NCBI RefSeq assembly: GCF_036670025.1
Contig: NZ_CP137640.1
Span: forward strand, 4,374,001 to 4,438,000
Origin: Bacillus_BD oryzisoli
Lineage (GTDB): Bacteria; Bacillota; Bacilli; Bacillales; Cytobacillaceae
DNA: 64,000 bases
Direction of reading: 5' to 3'
Shown here: piece by piece, positions 43,838 through 52,560 of the stretch
Numbering within the stretch: position 1 is the first letter of the stretch
Layout: every line of letters begins with the position of its first letter
Position numbers and translations under genes: made by a program
Notes under the pieces: generated by a model
Databases searched by the model: none
Told to the model about the DNA's origin: nothing
Seen by the model: only the letters and a program-made list of their open reading frames with translations

Positions 43838-43875
43838 AAAAAAGCCTACGAATCTAAGAAGATTTCATAGGCTTG
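43838..43875 (-). terminator. Terminator inside the LysR-gene leader
   Basis: On the minus strand AAGCCTATGAAATC pairs with GATTCGTAGGCTT, then TTTT. It lies between the leader hairpin and the LysR start, so it can act as an attenuator. Confidence 0.75.
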
Positions 43876-43887
43876 GGTTAATATATT

Positions 43888-43944
43888 CAGCCCTTTAGAC
43901 AAATCCCTTCTTTTAGTACGGGCCTCTAGTTGTCTAGTGGGCTG
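43888..43944 (-). promoter_or_regulatory. Leader element A: candidate sulfur-responsive RNA
   Basis: The 21-nt hairpin GCC-CA-CTAG-ACAA-CTAG-A-GGC occupies 43922-43942. An alternative fold pairs CAGCCC (43939-43944) with GGGCTG (43888-43893) and AGACAA with TTGTCT (43930-43935 with 43897-43902). The two folds exclude each other. The same hairpin type occurs at 56801 and 58838. Confidence 0.6.
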
Positions 43945-43969
43945 ATTCATTTAATTTTCATTATTTAAT

Positions 43970-43998
43970 AATATATTTTTATTTTTCCGATATGTCAA
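43970..43998 (-). promoter_or_regulatory. Sigma-A promoter of the LysR-gene leader
   Basis: On the minus strand TTGACA, 17-bp spacer, TATATT. The stretch TTGACA-NN-TCGGAA covering the -35 and spacer also occurs in the tauE promoter. Confidence 0.7.
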
Positions 43999-44158
43999 GT
44001 TGGATTTGTAATTTTTGCCACTAAACATTCATTTTTATTGAATTCAATATTTTTCTTTTTCTATTTTACAATGAATCATTTTATCTTTATGATTTTTTAT
44101 AAAGAATTTTTATTTGACTATTTCGATAACTATACTGCGTTTAAACAGGAGGATAACC
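43999..44158. other. AT-rich region before the cupin gene
   Basis: Part of the 350-base divergent region between the LysR gene and the cupin gene. A TATACT near 44134 may be the cupin promoter's -10, with a weak -35. No structured element on the plus strand. Confidence 0.35.
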
Positions 44159-44743
44159 ATGACAGCAATTAACCATTTTCAAGCCTTTGAAAAATCAGTA
44201 AGAAAAGTGTTACAAGAAGCTAAAACAGAAAAGGAAATCGTTACTCAAATTACACCTTATTTTCAGTTGCTTATTGAGAAAGAAGGACTAATACCTGAAA
44301 GCTACAAAAAACCCAAGCAGGATAAATATCGTCAATACTTACTATACAAACCACAGGATGAAGAATTCTCTATTGTTCTTTTTGTATGGGGACCAGGGCA
44401 CACTGCTCCAATCCATGATCATTTAGTTTGGGGGCTTGTCGGTGTATATGAAGGAGCAATTGAAGAAACGAGATACAAAAAAACCTTAAGTGACCAGTCT
44501 CCTGATGATGTTCATTTAGAGGTTATAAATACCGTAACAGCTAAAAAGAGCGATATTTCATTTGTGTATCCTCCAAATGCGGATATACATAGTGTTAGAA
44601 ATCCGTATAAGGATACAGCGATAACTATTCATATCTACGGCACTGATATCGGGAAACAAAAAAGAAATTCCTATCAAAAAGAAACCTATGCTGTTAACCC
44701 TATTGTAACACCGCATGAGAATGAAGTTCCCATTTATCAATAA
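44159..44743 (+). CDS. Cysteine-dioxygenase-type cupin (thiol dioxygenase-like)
   Basis: A 194-residue cupin. The iron site is GPGHTAPIHDHLVWG with its two His, the following VYEGAIEE, and a distal His in NADIHSVRN. This is the type I thiol-dioxygenase pattern; substrates in the family are cysteine or 3-mercaptopropionate, oxidised to sulfinates. The frame opens at 44114, but MTAINHFQAF follows AGGAGG. Position in a sulfur island supports the role. Confidence 0.85.
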   Translation: MTAINHFQAFEKSVRKVLQEAKTEKEIVTQITPYFQLLIEKEGLIPESYKKPKQDKYRQYLLYKPQDEEFSIVLFVWGPGHTAPIHDHLVWGLVGVYEGAIEETRYKKTLSDQSPDDVHLEVINTVTAKKSDISFVYPPNADIHSVRNPYKDTAITIHIYGTDIGKQKRNSYQKETYAVNPIVTPHENEVPIYQ

Positions 44744-44753
44744 ATTTGACTAT

Positions 44754-44793
44754 GGTCAATAAGTGAAACTTTCATTCCACTTGTTGACCTTTT
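44754..44793 (+). terminator. Terminator after the cupin gene
   Basis: GGTCAATAAGTG pairs with CACTTGTTGACC, then TTTT. Confidence 0.75.
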
Positions 44794-44930
44794 AGACTAT
44801 ACTCCATTCTTTTTTATCATGAATATGCCTATTTAGTTTTTTAAAACTGAATTAATTACTAATATCCCCATTATGATAATAACAATATAATTGCATCAAA
44901 AATTCATTAAATTATGAAAGGATGATCATT

Positions 44931-46310
44931 GTGAGTAAATGGTTTGGGACAGATCCTACCTTTTATCCTTCTCCTCGATCTGCCATGGAAGCCCCCACTG
45001 AAAAACTTGCGTACGTAGCATTATTAAATCCTGATGGAATTGGGGTTATTGATTTAGATCCTGATTCCGAGACTTATGGAAAGGTTATTTATAAACTTGA
45101 TATGCCGCACGGTGTTGAGGATGAACTCCACCATTTTGGATGGAATGCCTGCAGCTCAGCCCTATGTCCTACTGCTTTTCACCCTCAATTAGAACGTCGC
45201 TATTTAATTGTTCCCGGTATTCGCTCTTCCCGAATTTATATTATTGATACGAAACCAGATCCAAAAAAACCTAAAATTATTCGAACAATTGAACCAGAAG
45301 AGATAAAACAACGTACCGGATACAGCCGTCTTCATACAGTCCATTGCGGCCCTGAAGGAATATTTATCAGTGCCCTAGGAGAAGCGAACGGTAATGGCGG
45401 TCCAGGAGGATTACTGCTGCTTGATCATTTTAATTTTAATGTCTTAGGTGCTTGGGAAATAGATCGGGGGCCTCAAGTATTTGCCTATGATTTTTGGTGG
45501 CATATCGCACATGATATTACAATCACAAGCGGCTGGGCAACACCAGACTTATTTGAAAACGGGCTAAATTTAAATGCCCTGCTTCAGAGGAAATATGGCC
45601 ATAGTCTCTTTTTCTTTGATAGTAAAACTCGAAGTTTTGTTGAGGAAGTGGATCTAGGAGATCAACATCAGATGGTACTGGAGCTTCGTCCTGCTCATAA
45701 TCCCCGGAAAACCTATGGGTTTGCAAGTGTTGTAATTGATGTAACAAATTTAGCAAGCTCCATCTGGGTTTGGTATCAAGATAACGGTAAATGGAACGCC
45801 CGAAAAATCATTGAGATTCCTGCTGTCCCAACAGATCCTAATCTTCTTCCGCCTGCCCTTAAAGACATTGGAGCAGTTCCTCCGCTTGTGACAGATATGG
45901 TCTTGTCTCTTGATGATCGTTTTCTATATGTATCTTGCTGGGGAACGGGAGAATTGATTCAATATGATGTTAGTGATCCTTTTGATGCCAAGCTTATCGA
46001 TAAAGTGAAAATTGGCGGTATAGCCAATCCGGTTCCACATCCTTCAGGAAAAAGCATGACCGGCGGGGTTCAGATGGTGGAACTGAGCAGAGATGGAAAA
46101 CGGGCTTATTTTACCAACTCTCTCTATAAAACCTGGGATGAGCAATTCTATCCAACCGGAATCCAAGGGGCAATGGTAAAGGTTAATATTAACTCTAACG
46201 GTGGAATGAAGATTGATAAAGACTTTTTTGTTGAATTTGATGGGGTAAGAGCACATCAAATTAGATTGGATGGAGGCGATTGCTCTACAGACACGTTTTG
46301 TTATCCATAA
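44931..46310 (+). CDS. Selenium-binding protein SBP56 / methanethiol oxidase family
   Basis: A 459-residue beta-propeller. Family marks: DELHHFGWNACSSALC near residue 65, HDITITSGWATPDLFENG, and the C-terminal DGGDCSTDTFCYP. Characterised bacterial members oxidise methanethiol to formaldehyde, H2S and peroxide. The ATG at 44922 abuts the AAAGG site, so GTG at 44931 (MSKWFGTDP) is the likelier start. It lies with a cupin and monooxygenases in the sulfur island. Confidence 0.9.
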   Translation: MSKWFGTDPTFYPSPRSAMEAPTEKLAYVALLNPDGIGVIDLDPDSETYGKVIYKLDMPHGVEDELHHFGWNACSSALCPTAFHPQLERRYLIVPGIRSSRIYIIDTKPDPKKPKIIRTIEPEEIKQRTGYSRLHTVHCGPEGIFISALGEANGNGGPGGLLLLDHFNFNVLGAWEIDRGPQVFAYDFWWHIAHDITITSGWATPDLFENGLNLNALLQRKYGHSLFFFDSKTRSFVEEVDLGDQHQMVLELRPAHNPRKTYGFASVVIDVTNLASSIWVWYQDNGKWNARKIIEIPAVPTDPNLLPPALKDIGAVPPLVTDMVLSLDDRFLYVSCWGTGELIQYDVSDPFDAKLIDKVKIGGIANPVPHPSGKSMTGGVQMVELSRDGKRAYFTNSLYKTWDEQFYPTGIQGAMVKVNINSNGGMKIDKDFFVEFDGVRAHQIRLDGGDCSTDTFCYP

Positions 46311-46325
46311 TGAGGAGATACCTGT

Positions 46326-46967
46326 ATGACCGACATCCTTCTATCACATGACAGCCAATTAATTGCTGCTACTCTTTTAGGGGCTTTTCATGGTCTTAAC
46401 CCCGCCATGGGTTGGTTATTTGCTGTATTTTTAGCTGTTCAACGAAATGATGCGCGTGTTTTATTTTTCGCTATTTTCCCTATTGCGTTAGGTCAGGTTC
46501 TTGGCGATGGAGTTGTCATTATCGTTCAAACCGCTGCAAGATTTCATTTTCCATTACATTTTGTTCATCTTTTTATTTCATCCTTTATTATTCTATATGG
46601 ACTATTTCGTTTATTTCGGTACTATCGCCATTTCAAATGGTCAGGCGGCTTAAAGGTTGGTTATGGACAATTGATCCTGTGGTCTTTCCTAGCTTCCTCC
46701 ACCCATGGTTCCGGATTATTATTTGCACCATTTATTCTTTCTGCAAAGAGATTGACAGATCTTATTCCCATCTGGGTGGTTCATGAACTAGGAATGCTGA
46801 CTTCAATGATCATCATTGCAACATTAGTCTATTATGCCGGCATGGCCAAATTCAGTAAATACATCATAAATTTTGAATTGATTTGGGCCGTTTTATTAAT
46901 AACAGTTGGGTTGATTTTATTCGTCATGAGTGGAGATATGAGCGGGGGACAGATGCATAATCACTAA
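46326..46967 (+). CDS. Multi-pass membrane protein paired with SBP56
   Basis: A 213-residue protein with six membrane helices. It starts near AFHGLNPAMGWLFAV and ends in His-containing QMHNH. A similar HGLNPAMGW motif resembles the first helix of NicO/nickel-cobalt type transporters, so metal transport for the SBP56 enzyme is possible. Fifteen bases after SBP56 with RBS GAGGAG, so cotranscribed. Function unproven. Confidence 0.7.
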   Translation: MTDILLSHDSQLIAATLLGAFHGLNPAMGWLFAVFLAVQRNDARVLFFAIFPIALGQVLGDGVVIIVQTAARFHFPLHFVHLFISSFIILYGLFRLFRYYRHFKWSGGLKVGYGQLILWSFLASSTHGSGLLFAPFILSAKRLTDLIPIWVVHELGMLTSMIIIATLVYYAGMAKFSKYIINFELIWAVLLITVGLILFVMSGDMSGGQMHNH

Positions 46968-46981
46968 ATATTATTACCATG

Positions 46982-47008
46982 ATGCACTCCTTAGAGTGCA
47001 TTTTTTTT
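46982..47008 (+). terminator. Terminator after the SBP56 operon
   Basis: ATGCACTC pairs with GAGTGCAT over CTTA, then eight T. Confidence 0.85.
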
Positions 47009-47145
47009 GCTATTAACTACAAGGCAAACGTGCAAGTTCATTTTTGTCCTCTAATTTGCTTTTTTTGGACTTTGATGAAAAAGAGTAACATACATATTTA
47101 TTAAGACAAACAGAAAATAGCTTTAACATGGAAAGGGGACAATTC

Positions 47146-47607
47146 ATGACATCTAAGTTCATCTCCGAGAAAAAAGTCGGTAGTTTAATAGCCATATTGT
47201 TTGGATGTTTATCATTATATGAAGGGATACAGCTATATCCGCTAAATAAAAACCTTTTAACCGGCGACCATGCCTTTCCAGGTTTAATCGGTCTTCTCCT
47301 GATCATTTTTGGCTTAGCCGTATTTTTTGATAGAAAAATTGAGGGTAATCAAACAAACCTCCCCTCCGGAAGAACTAGGCTAAATTTATTATTAACGATT
47401 CTCATCTTGTTTATTTACTGTTTATTCATTATGCTCGTTGGCTATGTCATTAGTACTTTGATTGTTTCTATTGCTTTAATAAAAATGATCGGAAACTATC
47501 GATGGCTTTTCTCTGTTTTGATGGGAGCGGCAATCACTACTGTTTTATATTACTTATTTATCGTCCTGCTAAAAATACCGTTTCCAAGTGGTTATTTTGG
47601 GTTTTAA
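47146..47607 (+). CDS. Tripartite tricarboxylate transporter, small subunit (TctB-like)
   Basis: A 153-residue protein with four membrane helices and the usual TctB topology (GSLIAILFGCLSLYEG; DHAFPGLIGLLLIIFG). MTSKFISEK at 47146 follows GAAAGGGG; the frame start at 47128 lies within that site. First of a TctB-TctA-TctC operon. Confidence 0.85.
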   Translation: MTSKFISEKKVGSLIAILFGCLSLYEGIQLYPLNKNLLTGDHAFPGLIGLLLIIFGLAVFFDRKIEGNQTNLPSGRTRLNLLLTILILFIYCLFIMLVGYVISTLIVSIALIKMIGNYRWLFSVLMGAAITTVLYYLFIVLLKIPFPSGYFGF

Positions 47608-47622
47608 GGAGGAGAACTTCTG

Positions 47623-49137
47623 ATGGATTCGATCATGTTCCTGCTCAATGGATTTAGTGAAGTCATAACACCTTCCAATCTTCTTATTGTTTTACTGGGA
47701 TCTCTGCTTGGAACCTTAGTTGGAGTTCTCCCCGGTCTTGGTCCAACTTCAGCCATTGCCATACTATTACCAGTAACAACCGTTCTTGACCCTGTGCAAG
47801 GATTAATGATGATGGCCGGTATTTACTATGGATCCATGTATGGGGGATCTACTACAGCCATCTTAATGAATATCCCCGGTGAATCTTCTTCTGTGCCTAC
47901 AACACTAGATGGCTACCCTCTTGCAAAAAAAGGGAAGGCAGGAACCGCTTTAGGTATTGCAGCTATTGGTTCTTTTACAGCGGGAATCATTGGGTTAATA
48001 GGCCTGGTCTTGTTTGCTCCTATTTTAGCTGATCAAGCGCTTAAGTTTGGGCCCCCTGAATACTTTACATTACTTCTGATTGCGTTATTGATTCTATTCA
48101 ATTTAACAGGCTATTCATTTAGAAAATCAGTTATTATGGGATTATTTGGCTTTCTATTCTCTTTAGTCGGTATTGGGATCACTACAGGCACTCCGAGATT
48201 TGACTTTGGATTTACCTTTCTGACTGGTGGATTTGAAATGATTAGTATCATCATTGGTCTTTTTGCCATTGCTGAAGTCTTAAAAGGTCTTGAAGAAAAT
48301 CATACAGTAAAAAAGCATGTAAGGATTAAAAGTGTATATCCAGGGAGACAGGACTTAAAACAGAGTTTATCCCCTATTTTAAGAGGAAGTTTGCTTGGCT
48401 TTTTTCTTGGAATCCTGCCCGGCGTTTCGGCAACGATTACTTCCTTTCTTGCTTATGATTTAGAAAAAAAGGTTTCCAAACATCCTGAAAAATTTGGTCA
48501 TGGTGCTATTGAAGGCGTAGCAGGGCCAGAATCAGCGAACAACGCAACTAGTTCGGGTGGATTTATTCCCTTGCTATCGTTGGGAATACCTGCATCACCG
48601 CCGCTTGCAGTCCTGTTAGCGGCGCTCATGATATATGGTTTAACACCAGGTCCTGTTTTATTTGAACAAAATAATCAAATTGTCTGGACGATTATTGCCA
48701 GTATGTTTATAGGTAATGCCATTTTGTTGCTATTAAATCTGCCTTTGGTTGGATTATGGGCAAAACTCACCGAGGTTCCTTTTGGAATTTTAGCACCTAT
48801 TATTCTCCTAATTAGTGTTCTAGGTGCCTATTCGATTCGTAATAGTATGTTTGATGTTGTGGTAATGATTATTTTTGGCGTTCTTGGATATTTATTTCAA
48901 AAATATCGATGGCCGATTATACCGTTTATTTTATGCCTTGTTTTAGGTCCTAAAATAGAGAGGTATTTTATTGAGTCTTTAGAAATGTCATCTGGGAGTT
49001 TATTGATTTTTGTTCAACGGCCTATCTCACTTACTATTCTAGTATTTGCTGTCATTGCCTTAGTCATTTCTATATTTCTAATGAAAAGGACAAAGAAACG
49101 AATCATTCAGGAAACTGGGGAACAAATGGAATTTTAA
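47623..49137 (+). CDS. Tripartite tricarboxylate transporter, large permease (TctA-like)
   Basis: A 504-residue permease with about twelve helices. TctA marks: GVLPGLGPTSAIAILLP, YYGSMYGGSTTAILMNIPGE and a second copy ILPGVSATITSFLAYDLEKK. It starts after AGGAGG. These systems import carboxylates with high affinity; in some bacteria one imports sulfolactate, which fits this island. Confidence 0.93.
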   Translation: MDSIMFLLNGFSEVITPSNLLIVLLGSLLGTLVGVLPGLGPTSAIAILLPVTTVLDPVQGLMMMAGIYYGSMYGGSTTAILMNIPGESSSVPTTLDGYPLAKKGKAGTALGIAAIGSFTAGIIGLIGLVLFAPILADQALKFGPPEYFTLLLIALLILFNLTGYSFRKSVIMGLFGFLFSLVGIGITTGTPRFDFGFTFLTGGFEMISIIIGLFAIAEVLKGLEENHTVKKHVRIKSVYPGRQDLKQSLSPILRGSLLGFFLGILPGVSATITSFLAYDLEKKVSKHPEKFGHGAIEGVAGPESANNATSSGGFIPLLSLGIPASPPLAVLLAALMIYGLTPGPVLFEQNNQIVWTIIASMFIGNAILLLLNLPLVGLWAKLTEVPFGILAPIILLISVLGAYSIRNSMFDVVVMIIFGVLGYLFQKYRWPIIPFILCLVLGPKIERYFIESLEMSSGSLLIFVQRPISLTILVFAVIALVISIFLMKRTKKRIIQETGEQMEF

Positions 49138-49160
49138 TATAATTGATAGGAGGTATTTAC

Positions 49161-50174
49161 TTGAAACGAAAATTATCCGTATTGCTCACATGTATACTAA
49201 TGGCTGGTTTAATTATTTCTGGGTGCTCATCTGGTTCTTCTACAAAGGAAGAGAAAAACAAGAATCTTAATTACCCTGCAAGGCAAATAGAACTTGTAGT
49301 TCCTTTCGCTGCCGGCGGCGGTGTAGATTTAGCAGCCCGTACTGTGGCAGATTATTTAAGTAAAGAGTGGGATCAGCCTATTGTCGTTACGAACAAAACC
49401 GGGGGCGGTGGGATTATTGGCGCCCAATATGCATTGAAAGAATCGAAGCCAGATGGATATACGGTTCTTGTTAATAATAATTCCTCTACATCACTGCATG
49501 AAGCAGGAACATCCAATCCTACTTTAACAATTGAGGATAACAAATTCATTTCTCGTATTGCTACTGGATCCATGGCCTATGCTGTAAAGGCAGATGCTGA
49601 GTGGGATAACTTTGAGGAATTTTCAGAATGGGTAAAGGCTAATCCTGAAAAATTAACTTGGGCAAGTGTCGGTCCTGCCGGGATTTCAGCATTTGCAGTA
49701 GCCCAATGGCTCGAATCAATTGGTGTTGAGTATAATTCTACAAAAATGGTATCCTCTGAAGGTGCATCAGACTCTGCAGCGAAAGTTGCCGGCGGCCACG
49801 TCGTACTAGGAGTCCATACAGTTGGCGAATTTGCTCCTCTTGTTGATTCAGGGAAGATAAAATTACTTGCCGTTCAATCACCAGAAAGAAATCCTCTTTA
49901 TCCAGATGTTCCAACAACAGTAGAGCAGGGCTTTAAAGGATTAACGGTTAAATGGTGGAGCGGGCTATCCTTTGCACCTGGAACACCAGATGAGATTGTT
50001 AATAAGTGGGATAAGGCAATTGAAAAAATGCAAAAAGATGCGGAGTTTATCAAGCAATTAGAAAAAGTAAAATTAGAACCAGGGTATTTAAACTCTGAAG
50101 ATTTTACCAAAGAAGTAAAAAATGAAACAAATATTTTTAAACAATTAGCTGAGGAGACAGGAATTCGCAAATAA
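49161..50174 (+). CDS. Tripartite tricarboxylate transporter, binding lipoprotein (TctC-like)
   Basis: A 337-residue Bug/TctC receptor with lipobox LIISGCS. The mature protein begins RQIELVVPFAAGGGVDLAAR, typical of the family, and includes LTWASVGPAGIS. TTG at 49161 follows AGGAGG; the frame start at 49143 lies upstream of that site. It gives the transporter its specificity; substrate unknown. Confidence 0.9.
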   Translation: MKRKLSVLLTCILMAGLIISGCSSGSSTKEEKNKNLNYPARQIELVVPFAAGGGVDLAARTVADYLSKEWDQPIVVTNKTGGGGIIGAQYALKESKPDGYTVLVNNNSSTSLHEAGTSNPTLTIEDNKFISRIATGSMAYAVKADAEWDNFEEFSEWVKANPEKLTWASVGPAGISAFAVAQWLESIGVEYNSTKMVSSEGASDSAAKVAGGHVVLGVHTVGEFAPLVDSGKIKLLAVQSPERNPLYPDVPTTVEQGFKGLTVKWWSGLSFAPGTPDEIVNKWDKAIEKMQKDAEFIKQLEKVKLEPGYLNSEDFTKEVKNETNIFKQLAEETGIRK

Positions 50175-50185
50175 CATTTGCATTA

Positions 50186-50215
50186 AGACCAACCCTTCAG
50201 GAGTTGGTCTTTTTA
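50186..50215 (+). terminator. Terminator after the Tct operon
   Basis: AGACCAAC pairs with GTTGGTCT, then TTTT. Confidence 0.75.
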
Positions 50216-50267
50216 ATTGCTTTTTTAAGAACTTTAACAGGCTTTTCTTCTAGATCCTACTGTTATT

Positions 50268-51590
50268 TTATTGTAAAATCTTTTTGGAGTAACAATTTGG
50301 AGGTACTTCCAATCCAAAATGCCCGCGAAGAGTATCGTGGCCATATTCTTTACGGAATATTCCTCGCTCCTGCAAAATTGGAACCACATAGTCCACAAAT
50401 TCAGGCAATCCTTTTGGAGTAGAAGCTCCAATAATAAATCCATCTGCTGCTTTTTCATCAATCCACTCTTGAATCAAGTCAGCCACTCTTTCAGGAGTGC
50501 CGACGAATTCTCCTTTCGGTGTTGCAAATTCCAGAGCTGCCTGACGTAAGGTTAAATTTCTTTCTTTCGCATTTTGTTTAATTTTTTCGGATGTACCACG
50601 GTGGCTATTCCTTCCTAAATCACCCAGGTCTGGGAAAGGTTCATCCAATGGATATTGTGTGAAATCATGATCATCAAAAGGTCTGCCTAATGCATGCAGC
50701 GCCTTATCAATAGTAACAAGATTGGCTATTTCCTGATGTTTGCGATCCGCTTCCTCCTGTGTATCTCCAATCACCGGGATAATTCCAGGCAGGATAAACA
50801 CTTCATCAGGGTTCCGTCCAAACTCACGAGCTCTTCTTTTTACATCTGCATAATATGCCTGTAATTCTCCTTTTGATTGATGTCCTGCAAAAATAGCATC
50901 CGCGTTTTTGGCAGCAAAGTTTCTCCCATCCTCTGATACACCAGCCTGAAAAATAACTGGTTGGCCTTGTTTTGAACGGGCGATATTTAAAGGCCCTTTG
51001 ACTGAAAAATACTTCCCTTTATGATTTAAAGGATGCAGCTTTTCCTTATCAAAAAAGACACCTGACTCTTTGTCATAAACAAACGCATCATCTTCCCATG
51101 AATCCCATAACCCTTTTGTCACATCCAAAAATTCCTGTGCAATTTGGTAACGTTCCGGATGTGAAGGATGATGATTTCTACTGTAATTATCCGCAGTCCC
51201 GGACAGCCAGGATGTTACCACATTCCAGCCTGCTCTGCCATGACTGATATGGTCCAATGAAGAAAATTGTCTCGCTAATGTATACGGCTCGCTATAGCTG
51301 ACGGTCACAGTTCCTACTAAACCAATATGATTCGTGTTACCAGCAATCGCCGACAAAATAGTCATCGGCTCAAATCGATTTAAATAATGGGGACTCGAAT
51401 TTTCATTAATTGAGACACTATCTGCAATAAAAACAAAATCCATTTTTCCAGCCTCCGCTATTTGCGCCTGCTGCTTGTAAAAATCCCAATTTGTACTTGC
51501 ATTTGGTAAAGAATCAGGATGTCTCCAGTCTCCCCAACCACCGCCTACACCGTGTATCCATGCACCTAATACAATTTTTTTCTTAGCCAT
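50268..51590 (-). CDS. NtaA/SnaA/DszA-family FMNH2-dependent monooxygenase
   Basis: A 440-residue luciferase-like monooxygenase. Marks: VLGAWIHGVGGGWGDWRHPD, GKMDFVFIADS, RFEPMTILSAIAG, GRAGWNVVTSW and QAGVSEDGRNFAA. Members cleave C-S or C-N bonds: DszA (sulfones), DmoA (dimethyl sulfide), YxeK (succinocysteine). The operon with DszC-like and ABC genes points to an organosulfur substrate. Last gene of that operon. RBS GAGGAGG. Confidence 0.92.
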   Translation of the reverse strand: MAKKKIVLGAWIHGVGGGWGDWRHPDSLPNASTNWDFYKQQAQIAEAGKMDFVFIADSVSINENSSPHYLNRFEPMTILSAIAGNTNHIGLVGTVTVSYSEPYTLARQFSSLDHISHGRAGWNVVTSWLSGTADNYSRNHHPSHPERYQIAQEFLDVTKGLWDSWEDDAFVYDKESGVFFDKEKLHPLNHKGKYFSVKGPLNIARSKQGQPVIFQAGVSEDGRNFAAKNADAIFAGHQSKGELQAYYADVKRRAREFGRNPDEVFILPGIIPVIGDTQEEADRKHQEIANLVTIDKALHALGRPFDDHDFTQYPLDEPFPDLGDLGRNSHRGTSEKIKQNAKERNLTLRQAALEFATPKGEFVGTPERVADLIQEWIDEKAADGFIIGASTPKGLPEFVDYVVPILQERGIFRKEYGHDTLRGHFGLEVPPNCYSKKILQ

Positions 51591-51631
51591 TTGATTTTCT
51601 CCTCCTCAGTTTCAAACCCTTCATTAAATAT

Positions 51632-52168
51632 TTATTTGATTAGTTGTAAGCCTTCTTCCAGTTTTTCTTCGGATAACTCACCTAACACCTTTTTCACTAC
51701 TTCCCCTTTAGCATTAATAAAAAACGTAGTTGGCAGATTCTGAACTTGATAGTTTTCTAGTACCTGCCCATTACGATCAAGCAAAATAGGGAAGGTTAAT
51801 TTTTTTCGTGAAACATATTGATTAACAAGGATTGTAGGTTCAGCAGCATTGACTGCTAAAATTTCGATACCCTGATCCTTATAGGTTTGATAGGCATTTT
51901 CCAGATACGGCATTTCCTTTTCACATGGAGGACAATAGGTAGCCCAAAAGTTAATGACAACTCCCTTCCCCTGATTGTCAGCTAATGTGTGTTCCTTACC
52001 ATCCAGGTCTGACAAAGTAAAATCAGGAGAAATATTCCCCACTTCAGCGGCTATTGTTTTTTCTTCTTTAAACAGTTCTTGATATAACACATATCCAGTT
52101 GTTATGAACAAAATAGAGATGAGAAGGATACGAGTAACAACCCTGAAATTCTTATTTTTCCACATCAT
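51632..52168 (-). CDS. TlpA/ResA-family thioredoxin-like membrane protein
   Basis: A 178-residue protein with one N-terminal membrane anchor (about 13-30) and an extracytoplasmic thioredoxin domain with FWATYCPPCEKEMP (CPPC active site). Such proteins reduce disulfides for cytochrome or copper-site assembly. Its place in an organosulfur operon beside YtkA is unusual. Start ATG at 52168 or 52165 after AGGAGG. Confidence 0.87.
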   Translation of the reverse strand: MMWKNKNFRVVTRILLISILFITTGYVLYQELFKEEKTIAAEVGNISPDFTLSDLDGKEHTLADNQGKGVVINFWATYCPPCEKEMPYLENAYQTYKDQGIEILAVNAAEPTILVNQYVSRKKLTFPILLDRNGQVLENYQVQNLPTTFFINAKGEVVKKVLGELSEEKLEEGLQLIK

Positions 52169-52176
52169 CCCACCTC

Positions 52177-52560
52177 CTATGGTGAAACCTTCATTTCATA
52201 AACAGGCATAACATGTTCGGGCCCTAATGTGACATGAGAAATAAACTCATAAGTTCCTTCTTCATCAAATATCGTTTTAATTTGATACTTTCCATCACTA
52301 ACTTTTTCTGGAGTAACAGTTCCAATGACTGGCCCATCCTTTTTAATTATTTCAAAAAAGATATCGGTTCCTTCACCCACACTCGTACCACTGTGAGTTA
52401 TCGAAGCGATTATTTCGACCGGCTCTAGTAATGTAGCATTTTCCGGGTTGCTGATCACTTCTACTTCAAGGCCTTCTGATTGGGTAGCGTTCGACTCGAC
52501 CTTTGATGAACAACCGGCTAAAACAAATAATAGAATCATTATCATCCATTGTTTTTTCAT
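52177..52560 (-). CDS. YtkA-like (FixH-type) lipoprotein
   Basis: A 127-residue lipoprotein with lipobox FVLAGCS. The mature part is a beta-sandwich of the YtkA/FixH type (NATLLEPVEIIASITHSGTSV, DIFFEIIKKDG, GTYEFISHVTLGPEHVMPV). Related proteins help copper handling or cytochrome oxidase assembly. ATG overlaps the permease's stop (ATGA), so translation is coupled. Confidence 0.82.
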   Translation of the reverse strand: MKKQWMIMILLFVLAGCSSKVESNATQSEGLEVEVISNPENATLLEPVEIIASITHSGTSVGEGTDIFFEIIKKDGPVIGTVTPEKVSDGKYQIKTIFDEEGTYEFISHVTLGPEHVMPVYEMKVSP

